NCBI GenBank assembly: GCA_002405615.1 | Contig: DHMD01000030.1 | Span: 7,994-30,773 of the forward strand | Direction: 5' to 3' | Source of the DNA: Christensenella sp. UBA4651 | GTDB taxonomy: Bacteria; Bacillota; Clostridia; Christensenellales; UBA1242 | Length of the DNA stretch: 22,780 bases | Part shown: positions 7,671 through 13,731 of the stretch, piece by piece | Numbering within the stretch: the stretch's first letter is position 1 | Layout of the letters: each line of letters starts with the position of its first letter | Position numbers and translations under genes: made by a program | Notes under the pieces: generated by a model | Databases searched by the model: none | The model's input: only the letters and a program-made list of their open reading frames with translations | Told to the model about the DNA's origin: nothing

Positions 7671-9068
7671 ATGGAAATATCAACTATATTAGAGAAACAA
7701 CGCCAATACTTCCTTTCAGGCGAAACTCTCGACTACAAATTCAGAATTAACCAATTAAACAAACTTCTCGACTCAATCAACACAAACTCGACCGAATTGC
7801 TAGCCGCATTCAAAGCCGACCTAAACAAATGCGAATACGACGCAGTTTCGACCGAAATCGGACTCGTAATCAAGGAAATCAAATATTTGAGGAGTCATTT
7901 GCGCGGGCTTATGCGTCCGCATAGAGCGACAACTAGTATAATCAACTTCCCTTCCTCAGGCAAAATTGTGCGTGAGCCATTTGGTCAAGTGCTCATTATG
8001 TCGCCATGGAATTACCCATTCCAGCTAGCAATATGCCCACTAGCAGGAGCGATTGCGGGCGGAAATACCGCTGTCGTCAAACCTAGCGCCTACACTCCGA
8101 CTGTTTCCGCAGTAATAGCCAAAATTCTAGCAATTTTTGCCCCAGAATACATCGCTTGTGTTCAAGGTGGCAGAGAACAGAACCAAGAATTGCTCAATCA
8201 AAAATTTGACTTTATCTTCTTTACTGGTAGCAAGGCTGTCGGTGAAATCGTGGAGGAAAAAGCGTCAAAGAACCTCTGCCCAGTTGTGCTAGAACTAGGC
8301 GGCAAATCTCCTTGCATCGTAGATGAAACCGCAAATATCAAAAAGGCGGCACAGAGAATTGTTTGGGGGAAATTTCTAAACGCAGGTCAAACTTGTATCG
8401 CCCCAGACTACATCCTCGTACAAGATAGTATATATGACAAATTTATCACAGAGGTTATTGACGTAACAAAAGAGTTTTATTATGACGGCGACAAACTCAA
8501 AGATGACTTTATGTATATTGTCAACGAAAAGCACGCAAACAGGCTAAAAAACTTGATTATACCAGAAAAAGTAGTATTTGGTGGCAAACTCAACAACCGT
8601 TTACTAGAGCCGACAATTATGCGAGATGTTTCTTATGATGATGCAGTTATGCAAGAGGAAATCTTCGGACCAATAATGCCAATTATCAAATATAGCGACA
8701 TCAGCGAAGTAATTGACTACATAAACTCACACGACAAGCCATTAGCGTTGTATTATTTCACCAAAAACAAGAAGCTAGCAAACCTAGTAATTAGCCGCAC
8801 GAGCAGTGGCGGAGTATGTCTCAATGAAGTAGTAATGCATTTTACCGAACATAACCTACCTTTTGGTGGTGTCGGAGCAAGCGGAATGGGAAACTACCAC
8901 GGCAAGCACTCTTTCTTCACGTTCACGCACGCAAAATGCGTACTCAAAAAATCGGCAAATCTAGAATTAAACCTAAAATACCCACCATGCACGACTCAAA
9001 AAACAAAAATCACATATATGTACCTAGGCTACAAGAAGCCAAAGAACAAACAAGAAAAAGACCAGTAA
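7671..9068 (+). CDS. NAD(P)-dependent aldehyde dehydrogenase, class 3 type
   Basis: This 465-residue enzyme oxidises aldehydes to acids with NAD(P). Visible motifs are PWNYPFQ with Asn114, GNTAVVKPS near 131-139, the nucleotide-site loop FFTGS (183-187), ELGGKSP with the general base Glu208, NAGQTC with the catalytic Cys242, EEIFGP, and a C-terminal PFGGVGASGMGNYHG block. Its shortness and the lack of an N-terminal extension place it with the class-3/YwdH-type group acting on medium- or long-chain and aromatic aldehydes. The last 30 or so residues are basic and Lys-rich, with no clear membrane segment. It has its own promoter and RBS. Its stop codon lies in the loop of the terminator. The exact substrate is unknown. 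Confidence 0.93.
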   Translation: MEISTILEKQRQYFLSGETLDYKFRINQLNKLLDSINTNSTELLAAFKADLNKCEYDAVSTEIGLVIKEIKYLRSHLRGLMRPHRATTSIINFPSSGKIVREPFGQVLIMSPWNYPFQLAICPLAGAIAGGNTAVVKPSAYTPTVSAVIAKILAIFAPEYIACVQGGREQNQELLNQKFDFIFFTGSKAVGEIVEEKASKNLCPVVLELGGKSPCIVDETANIKKAAQRIVWGKFLNAGQTCIAPDYILVQDSIYDKFITEVIDVTKEFYYDGDKLKDDFMYIVNEKHANRLKNLIIPEKVVFGGKLNNRLLEPTIMRDVSYDDAVMQEEIFGPIMPIIKYSDISEVIDYINSHDKPLALYYFTKNKKLANLVISRTSSGGVCLNEVVMHFTEHNLPFGGVGASGMGNYHGKHSFFTFTHAKCVLKKSANLELNLKYPPCTTQKTKITYMYLGYKKPKNKQEKDQ

Positions 9069-9086
9069 TCTGGTCTTTCTCTTTTA
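9055..9086. terminator. Bidirectional terminator shared by convergent genes
   Basis: AAAGACCAG-TAAT-CTGGTCTTT is a perfect 9-bp stem with a 4-base loop. U-rich tails follow on both strands: TTTCTCTTTT on plus, and TTTTTCTTG on minus. The aldehyde dehydrogenase stop codon TAA (9066-9068) is the loop itself, and the convergent Cys-rich gene ends at 9100. Confidence 0.85.
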
Positions 9087-9099
9087 GTTCAGTAAGCCA

Positions 9100-9336
9100 T
9101 TACTTGCTACTGCGAGACCCTGCACATGACTTAACTCCCTTTTTTGCTTTCGAACAAGTACGAGTTGCACGACTGCAAGAGTTAGTTTCTGTGGCGGCCT
9201 CTACGCTAGCACTCTTTTGAGAGCGAGCTTTACCGCAAGACTTTGTAGCAGCGGTTGTCGATTTGCTATTACAGCATCTACATCCATCACCGCAACCACA
9301 TTTTTTACCAGCAGCTTTGCCAGTTTCTGTAGCCAT
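9100..9336 (-). CDS. Cys/Lys-rich mini-protein, metallothionein-like character
   Basis: This is a 78-residue protein. I chose the ATG at 9336 over an upstream in-frame start because a near-perfect GGAGGTGAGG ribosome site lies just before it. It has nine Cys: a tight cluster CGCGDGCRCC (residues 13-22), then single Cys at 34, 54, 61 and 71 set in Ser/Thr/Ala/Lys/Arg-rich low-complexity sequence. There is no His, aromatic residue, signal peptide or membrane segment. The dense N-terminal cluster suggests metal binding, while the basic tail resembles histone-H1-like nucleic-acid-binding sequence. No family is recognised with certainty. It is transcribed alone toward the terminator at 9055-9086. 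Confidence 0.75.
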   Translation of the reverse strand: MATETGKAAGKKCGCGDGCRCCNSKSTTAATKSCGKARSQKSASVEAATETNSCSRATRTCSKAKKGVKSCAGSRSSK

Positions 9337-9359
9337 TACCTCACCTCCAATATATTTAT

Positions 9360-9369
9360 CAAGCGCTTG
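9360..9369. repeat. 10-bp perfect palindrome upstream of the Cys-rich gene
   Basis: CAAGCGCTTG lies 23 bases upstream of the start codon at 9336, in the 5' leader or promoter region. It could be a small operator half-pair or chance. I could not find a convincing sigma-A promoter in 9370-9428. Confidence 0.3.
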
Positions 9370-9429
9370 CATTAGTATTATTTGTAGATGTGTAAATTTC
9401 ATACTCAAAAAATGTTGGCAAACTTTGGA

Positions 9430-9460
9430 AAAAGAAAAAGCCCCCTCTTAACTAGGGACG
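9430..9460 (-). terminator. Likely terminator after fakA
   Basis: On the minus strand TCCCT-AGTTAAG-AGGGG forms a short GC-rich stem followed by GGC and TTTTTCTTTTT. It starts 7 bases after the fakA stop codon. The stem is short, so confidence is moderate. Confidence 0.55.
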
Positions 9461-9465
9461 TTTAA

Positions 9466-11109
9466 CTATTCTATACTAACTAGATAGAAATAAATTGGTT
9501 GACCACCGTCAATGACAGTAACCTCACAGTTTGGATACTTCTTCTGCAAACGCTCCGACAACTCCTCTGCATCACTGCCTTGCACGTCCTTACCGTAGAA
9601 CAAGGTAATACTTACTCGGTCATCGTCAATCATCTTCTCAATCATCTTTTCAGTAGCATCATTTACCAAAACATCTTTTGCGATAATTTCTCCATCATAC
9701 AGACCGATAATATCGCCCTCTTTGATGTCAAAGCCGTTGATATGAGTAGTACGCACAGCATTAGTAATAGCACCACTCTTGACACTGGTACGAGCAGTCT
9801 TCATCGCCTCAATGTTTTCATCTAAATTGGTATCCATATTGAATGCCAACATAGAAGCTACACCCTCAGGAATACTAACTGTCGGAATAACGTGAATAAA
9901 TCTCTTGGTAAAGTTCTGCGCCTGCTCGGCAGCCAAAATAATATTCTTGTTGTTTGGGAAAACAAATACATGGTCGCTAGGCACTTTTTCCACCGCTTCT
10001 GCAATGTCATTTGCGCTAGGGTTCATAGTTTGTCCACCCTCAACGATTTGGTCAGCACCCAAATCCTTGAACACATTAGACACACCAGCACCAGATGCAA
10101 TCGCCACCATACCAAAAGGCTTGGTATTCTGCTTTGCCTTCTCCCTTGCAGCCTTTAACTCACGATTCTGTTGAACCATATTTTCAATTTTGAGGTTATA
10201 CAACTCACCCAATTCCAACGCATAAGCCAATGCACTGTTAGGCTCGTTCGTATGAACGTGAACCTTGATAAGCTCCAAATCGCCGACACAAATAACCGAG
10301 TCTCCGATAGCCATCAATTTTTCTCTCAATTTGTCAATATCAGAAATCGTAGTCTTCTTGTTCAACTGAATAATCATATATTCAGTACAATAGGCAAACT
10401 CAATGTCAGCCAAATTCTCATAATTAATTATTGCCTGATTGTCCTCAACGATAGGTTTTGACTCCTCAGCCTCTTTGAGGATAAATTCCTCGTCTTCATT
10501 CAAAAGCCCTTTATAAAAACCGCGGAAAATATCCAACAAACCTCTACCACCAGCGTCTACAACACCAGCCTGTTTGAGTACTGGCAACATCTCTTGGGTC
10601 TCCTCCAAGATTTCCTCACCAGTCTTGACCACTTGCTCCAAAAACCCCTCAAAATCAGGGAACTTTTTGGCAGCAGCCTCAGCGCTCTCCGCCATTACAC
10701 GGACAACGGTCAAAATTGTACCCTCTTTTGGAATAGACACAGCCTTGTAGGCGTATTCTGCACCGCCCTTCATAGCCTTTGCCCAAACCTTGGTAGTCAA
10801 CTCGTTGTGCTTGACAATCTCAATCGACATACCACGCAAAATTTGCGACAAGATAACACCAGAGTTACCCCTAGCACCACGCAGCGCACCTTTACCCAAG
10901 GCATCGCCCAAAGCGTCAAAGTTATTTGTTGGACATTCGTTGATATACTTTGTTGCAGATTTGAATGTTGATGACATATTGCCACCCGTATCACCGTCCT
11001 GCACAGGAAATACGTTTAAGCTATCGATATACTTTCTATTAGTCTCTAAAAAAATATTTGCAGCGTTGACCATTCTACGAAAGGTTGCGCCGTTTATAGT
11101 CTTTTGCAT
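9466..11109 (-). CDS. fakA: Fatty acid kinase catalytic subunit (DAK2/DegV-like, YloV family)
   Basis: This 547-residue protein matches the FakA/YloV family in length (about 550). Its N-terminal DAK2 domain (about 1-200) has VFPVQDGDTGGNM, whose aspartates bind Mg-ATP as in dihydroxyacetone kinase DhaL, and GARGNSGVILSQILRG. A middle domain follows (about 225-330, including KVHVHTNEP), then a C-terminal DegV-like domain (about 335-547, with AIASGAGVSNVFKDLGADQIVEGGQTMNPS). FakA phosphorylates fatty acids held by a FakB (DegV) partner, feeding phospholipid synthesis; no fakB is in the window. The start is an ATG preceded by AGAGGT. It lies 43 bases after yloU with no terminator between, so the two are co-transcribed as in B. 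subtilis. Confidence 0.92.
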   Translation of the reverse strand: MQKTINGATFRRMVNAANIFLETNRKYIDSLNVFPVQDGDTGGNMSSTFKSATKYINECPTNNFDALGDALGKGALRGARGNSGVILSQILRGMSIEIVKHNELTTKVWAKAMKGGAEYAYKAVSIPKEGTILTVVRVMAESAEAAAKKFPDFEGFLEQVVKTGEEILEETQEMLPVLKQAGVVDAGGRGLLDIFRGFYKGLLNEDEEFILKEAEESKPIVEDNQAIINYENLADIEFAYCTEYMIIQLNKKTTISDIDKLREKLMAIGDSVICVGDLELIKVHVHTNEPNSALAYALELGELYNLKIENMVQQNRELKAAREKAKQNTKPFGMVAIASGAGVSNVFKDLGADQIVEGGQTMNPSANDIAEAVEKVPSDHVFVFPNNKNIILAAEQAQNFTKRFIHVIPTVSIPEGVASMLAFNMDTNLDENIEAMKTARTSVKSGAITNAVRTTHINGFDIKEGDIIGLYDGEIIAKDVLVNDATEKMIEKMIDDDRVSITLFYGKDVQGSDAEELSERLQKKYPNCEVTVIDGGQPIYFYLVSIE

Positions 11110-11152
11110 TACTTACCTCTAAACTTTTAAGAAAAATCGGGGAATTTGGGGA

Positions 11153-11503
11153 CTAAACTCTAACACCCAAAACAACAATATTCACGCTATCCACAATCAT
11201 ACCAGAAAACTGCTCAACCTTGTATTTGACCGCCTTCTTGATAGATTCGGCAACAGCACTAATCGGCACACCATATTTTAGCACGACAAACAAGTCGAGT
11301 GTGATATGGTTCTCGTGGGTAATTACCTTAACCCCCTTGCCTAATTGCTGCTTTTTGAAAAGGTCCGCAAAGTTATCGCTCAATCTCTTGGAAACCAAGT
11401 CGACCACACCATAGCAATCGAGAGCGGCGGAAGCGGCAATGGCGGCAATAGCATCATCGGAAATAAAAATCTTGCCATAATAATTTGTAGTAGTAACTGA
11501 CAC
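11153..11503 (-). CDS. yloU: Asp23/Gls24-family protein, YloU type
   Basis: This is a 116-residue protein if started at GTG 11503. I prefer that start because SVTTTNYYGKIFISDDAI aligns with the N-terminus of B. subtilis YloU, and GAGGTG lies 7 bases upstream. A TTG at 11524 would add seven residues and has a poorer ribosome site. The Asp23 domain covers most of the protein: AALDCYGVVDL near the start, an LDLFVVLKYGVPISAVAESI core and the typical VDSVNIVVLGVRV end. Family members are envelope-stress proteins, often membrane-associated through partners; this one has no membrane segment. It is always found next to yloV/fakA, and its own role is unsettled. The promoter at 11561-11589 serves yloU and fakA. 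Confidence 0.9.
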   Translation of the reverse strand: MSVTTTNYYGKIFISDDAIAAIAASAALDCYGVVDLVSKRLSDNFADLFKKQQLGKGVKVITHENHITLDLFVVLKYGVPISAVAESIKKAVKYKVEQFSGMIVDSVNIVVLGVRV

Positions 11504-11560
11504 CTCGCACACCTCACTTCCCAAAAAATCTCTACGGACTTACCCCATAGTACATTGCAT

Positions 11561-11589
11561 ATTTTACTACTATATGGGCAATTTTGCAA
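11561..11589 (-). promoter_or_regulatory. Sigma-A promoter for yloU-fakA
   Basis: On the minus strand a TTGCAA -35 (11584-11589), a 17-bp spacer and a TAAAAT -10 (11561-11566). It is about 57 bases upstream of the chosen yloU start and divergent from the rpmB promoter. Confidence 0.65.
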
Positions 11590-11650
11590 GTATTTTTCCT
11601 TAATTTTTTTAACTTTTTACAAATTAATCAAAAAATTTTGATAAATAATG

Positions 11651-11679
11651 TTGCAAAAATTACAAAAAGATGCTACAAT
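11651..11679 (+). promoter_or_regulatory. Sigma-A promoter for rpmB
   Basis: A TTGCAA -35 (11651-11656), a 17-bp spacer and a TACAAT -10 (11674-11679) preceded by TGC (extended -10). It leaves a leader of about 65 bases before the rpmB ATG. No obvious leader hairpin for L28 autoregulation is seen. Confidence 0.75.
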
Positions 11680-11751
11680 AGATACACATTATATGACAAG
11701 GGTTACTTGTTCTATAAACCTATATTGAATCTCTATGGGAGGATACTAATA

Positions 11752-11949
11752 ATGAGTAGAGAATGTGAAAACTGTGGCAAGACCAAGATGGCTGCCAACC
11801 AAGTTCACCGTCAAAGTCAATGGGTTCAACGCCGTACTTTGAGTCCTAAGAATGTAAATTTGCAGACTGTTAAAGTTACTGACGAGAACGGTCAAACTTG
11901 CAAAAAGAAACTTTGCACACGCTGCATCAAGAAAATGAAGGCGGACTAA
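11752..11949 (+). CDS. rpmB: 50S ribosomal protein L28 (zinc-ribbon form)
   Basis: This is a 65-residue L28 of the large ribosomal subunit. The ATG at 11752 is preceded by GGGAGGA; a longer in-frame extension to 11584 covers the promoter and is not real. Two Cys pairs, CENC (residues 5-8) and CTRC (near 55-58), form a zinc-binding site, so this is the C+ form rather than the Cys-free B. subtilis form. The middle has NQVHRQSQWVQRRT and the NLQTVKV motif typical of L28. It is transcribed alone and against its neighbours, the same orientation rpmB has between spoVM and yloU in B. subtilis. Confidence 0.93.
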   Translation: MSRECENCGKTKMAANQVHRQSQWVQRRTLSPKNVNLQTVKVTDENGQTCKKKLCTRCIKKMKAD

Positions 11950-11958
11950 TTTTATTCA

Positions 11959-11982
11959 CCACGGATTACCCGTGGTTTTTTG
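11959..11982 (+). terminator. Intrinsic terminator after rpmB
   Basis: CCACGG-ATTAC-CCGTGG, a 6-bp GC-rich stem followed by six T, 9 bases past the rpmB stop. It faces the spoVM terminator 18 bases away. Confidence 0.88.
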
Positions 11983-12000
11983 TTTGAAAACACAAAATAC

Positions 12001-12022
12001 AAAAAAGGCCAACCATAGCCTT
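12001..12022 (-). terminator. Intrinsic terminator directly after spoVM
   Basis: On the minus strand AAGGCTA-TGGT-TGGCCTT makes a 7-bp stem with a 4-base loop and runs into a T tract (complement of 12001-12006). The hairpin begins on the base right after the spoVM stop codon. It ends the long gatC-to-spoVM transcript. Confidence 0.8.
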
Positions 12023-12103
12023 TTATTTTATTACGCTTTTACCAAAGATTAATTTGAACAGACCTCGCAAAAACTTTGGTGCTTTGATAACGATTATACG
12101 CAA
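12023..12103 (-). CDS. spoVM: Stage V sporulation protein M (26 residues, TTG start)
   Basis: This is a 26-residue peptide, MRIIVIKAPKFLRGLFKLIF then GKSVIK, the exact length of B. subtilis SpoVM (recalled sequence MKFYTIKLPKFLGGIVRAML then GSFRKD). By eye 9 of 26 positions are identical, including the IKxPKFL core, Gly14 and Gly21. Pro9, needed in B. subtilis for placing SpoVM on the convex forespore membrane, is kept. The rest is an amphipathic, basic helix. SpoVM anchors the SpoIVA coat basement layer. The TTG start has an AGGGGGTGG ribosome site at proper spacing. The stop abuts a terminator. The position between rpe and reversed rpmB is that of spoVM in B. subtilis. It lies 51 bases after rpe. 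It is too short for ordinary gene finding. A chance ORF with this length, motif and place is very unlikely. Confidence 0.88.
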   Translation of the reverse strand: MRIIVIKAPKFLRGLFKLIFGKSVIK

Positions 12104-12109
12104 TAGCCA

Positions 12110-12142
12110 CCCCCTTTTTTAATTTTTGTATGCAAAAGGGGG
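12110..12142. promoter_or_regulatory. Hairpin over the spoVM ribosome site, with sigma-E-like -10 in the loop
   Basis: CCCCCTTTT and AAAAGGGGG (12110-12118 and 12134-12142) form a 9-bp stem with a 15-base loop. On minus-strand RNA the 3' arm is the spoVM Shine-Dalgarno, so read-through RNA from rpe would hide it. The loop on the minus strand contains CATACA (12127-12132), the core of the sigma-E -10 consensus; RNA starting about 12119 would lack the 5' arm and expose the site. No good sigma-E -35 is visible. On the plus strand the same stem is followed by six T, so it could instead stop plus-strand read-through. The structure is seen; both roles are inferred. Confidence 0.5.
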
Positions 12143-12154
12143 CTTTTTTGTGAA

Positions 12155-12826
12155 TTAGTCCGTTACGCACTTGATAAAGTCAATCAAATCTCGCCTATCA
12201 TCTGCGGTATACATAGCACTACCCAAGACAACAACATCCGCACCCAACGACACCACAGTGCCGACATTTTTGCGATTAATCCCGCCGTCTACCTCGATTA
12301 GATATTCATACCTATTCCTATGCCTTATAGCGTGAAGTTCGGCAATTTTGCTATTTGAGTTAGGCAAAAACGGCTGCCCACTCTTCCCTGGCTCCACACT
12401 CATTACCATTACTATATCTACAAAAGGCAACAAATTAGCAATACTCACTACTGGGGTCGCAGGCTTGATAGCAATTCCAGCCTTGCATCCCGAATCGTGT
12501 ATCAAGTTAATCGCTTGCATAATTTCGAGAGTGCTACCAAAAGCCTCATAATGCACCGTAATACTGGTTGCCCCAGCCGTAGCGAATGCAGGAATTTTGT
12601 CCATTGGGTCAACCACCATTAAATGCACATCCATCGGCAAATTTACCCGCCTAGCAACTAGCGCAAGCGCCAACTCATCAAAAGTCTTGTCTGCGACAAA
12701 TTTACCGTCCATAATATCGCAATGAAGCCAATCCGCTCCATTCGCCAATAGCGACTTTGCATACTCTAACAAATCCCCCAACGGACAAGGATGCGTGCTA
12801 GGGGCGACCAAAACCTGTTTACTCAT
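12155..12826 (-). CDS. rpe: Ribulose-phosphate 3-epimerase
   Basis: This 223-residue (beta/alpha)8 enzyme interconverts D-ribulose 5-phosphate and D-xylulose 5-phosphate in the pentose phosphate pathway. The catalytic aspartates are present in HCDIMDGKF (about residue 40) and IEVDGGI (about 179), with metal-ligand histidines in the HCD, DVHLMV and TVHYEA motifs. Two family loops differ: APSTHP replaces APSILSAD, and PGKSGQPF replaces PGFGGQ at the phosphate loop; the latter partly resembles allulose-6-phosphate epimerases. I chose the ATG at 12826, preceded by GGAGGAT, over an upstream start. It overlaps the rsgA stop by 8 bases (ATGAGTAA), implying translational coupling. The rsgA-rpe pairing is conserved in Firmicutes, which supports rpe over a sugar-specific paralogue. 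Confidence 0.9.
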   Translation of the reverse strand: MSKQVLVAPSTHPCPLGDLLEYAKSLLANGADWLHCDIMDGKFVADKTFDELALALVARRVNLPMDVHLMVVDPMDKIPAFATAGATSITVHYEAFGSTLEIMQAINLIHDSGCKAGIAIKPATPVVSIANLLPFVDIVMVMSVEPGKSGQPFLPNSNSKIAELHAIRHRNRYEYLIEVDGGINRKNVGTVVSLGADVVVLGSAMYTADDRRDLIDFIKCVTD

Positions 12827-13664
12827 ACTTTTTATCCTCCTTATCTTTTGCAATCTTGAACAAATCGCAATACCTATTATATCTATCTATATTAATTTCG
12901 CCCAACTTGACCGCCTGCTTTACCGCACAAATTTGCTCACTCTCGCCCAAATGATTACAGTTATTATACTTGCAATTACCGCTAAATCGAGCAAGCTCTG
13001 GCGTATTATCGATAATATCTTCTGGCAAAAAATCATCTAATTCAAAAGCACTGAACCCCGGAGTATCAGCAATCATTCCGCCATTATTTAGCACAAAAAT
13101 CTCACTGTGCCTAGTAGTGTTCTTTCCCCGAGCGGTTTTTGCACTCAATTCGCCCACTTCCATAGACACATTAGGTAGTAGCACCCGCAGCAAACTTGTT
13201 TTGCCCACTGCGGACTGCCCTGTAAGTATCGTAAATTTATCACGCAAAATATTAATTAGCGAACTCAAACTCTCTACCCCACGCTTTGCCGAAACGCCCA
13301 AAATTTTAGCGACATCACGATACTGCGCCGAAATTTCATTAAATAATTCATCAGCTTTAGCCAAGTCCATTTTATTTACCAAAATAATCGGCTCAATGCC
13401 CAATGCAAAAAACTTTATCAAAAGTTTGTCAATCAACATAAAATCAGGGCTAGGCACAGGAGCAACCACAATGAGCGCCATATCGACATTCGCAACAGGC
13501 GGGCGCACCAACTCATTTTTTCTAGGTAGCACACGCTCAATAACCAAAAGTTCCTCATCGACCTCTACAAAGTCGGCGACTTTTAGCCTATTCAATTTCA
13601 ATTTTTTGCGTGCCTTGTAATTCTGCACCCCATTTCCACTCAACGCAGCGAACTCTCCCGCCAC
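12819..13664 (-). CDS. rsgA: Ribosome small subunit maturation GTPase RsgA
   Basis: RsgA is a circularly permuted GTPase that checks late 30S maturation. The order G4-G1-G3 is seen: VNKMDL (about 97-102), GQSAVGKT (about 148-155) and DTPGF (about 200-204). An N-terminal OB fold and a C-terminal zinc knuckle (CKYNNCNHLGESEQIC) flank it. The first conventional start is GTG 13664, used for the coordinates, but it has no good ribosome site and would begin inside the first OB strand. Nine further in-frame codons upstream (13665-13691) read KARVIKG before VAGEF, matching the usual RsgA start (GKIIKALSGF), and GAGGT sits 5 bases before an ATT at 13691 (ATA at 13688). The real protein therefore probably starts there. 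The stop overlaps rpe. Confidence 0.92.
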   Translation of the reverse strand: MAGEFAALSGNGVQNYKARKKLKLNRLKVADFVEVDEELLVIERVLPRKNELVRPPVANVDMALIVVAPVPSPDFMLIDKLLIKFFALGIEPIILVNKMDLAKADELFNEISAQYRDVAKILGVSAKRGVESLSSLINILRDKFTILTGQSAVGKTSLLRVLLPNVSMEVGELSAKTARGKNTTRHSEIFVLNNGGMIADTPGFSAFELDDFLPEDIIDNTPELARFSGNCKYNNCNHLGESEQICAVKQAVKLGEINIDRYNRYCDLFKIAKDKEDKKYE

Positions 13665-13731
13665 GCCCTTGATAACTCTTGCTTTTATAATTTTTTACCT
13701 CTGTATTTTATTAATTATTATGTATAAATAT

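Noticed and set aside
9337..9408. N-terminal 24-residue extension of the Cys-rich protein
   Set aside because: The extension reads through the ribosome site GGAGGTGAGG and palindrome; the internal ATG at 9336 has far better signals.
11584..11751. 56-residue N-terminal extension of L28
   Set aside because: It covers the rpmB promoter and ribosome site, and L28 begins with MSRECENCGK at 11752.
12110..12142. Stem taken as the rpe terminator on the minus strand
   Set aside because: On the minus strand the stem is followed by TGGCTATTG, not a T tract, so it cannot be an intrinsic terminator in that direction.
12970..13620. 216-codon plus-strand ORF opposite rsgA
   Set aside because: It lies wholly within rsgA, which has clear GTPase motifs; the composition is Ser/Leu-rich antisense shadow and no ribosome site fits.
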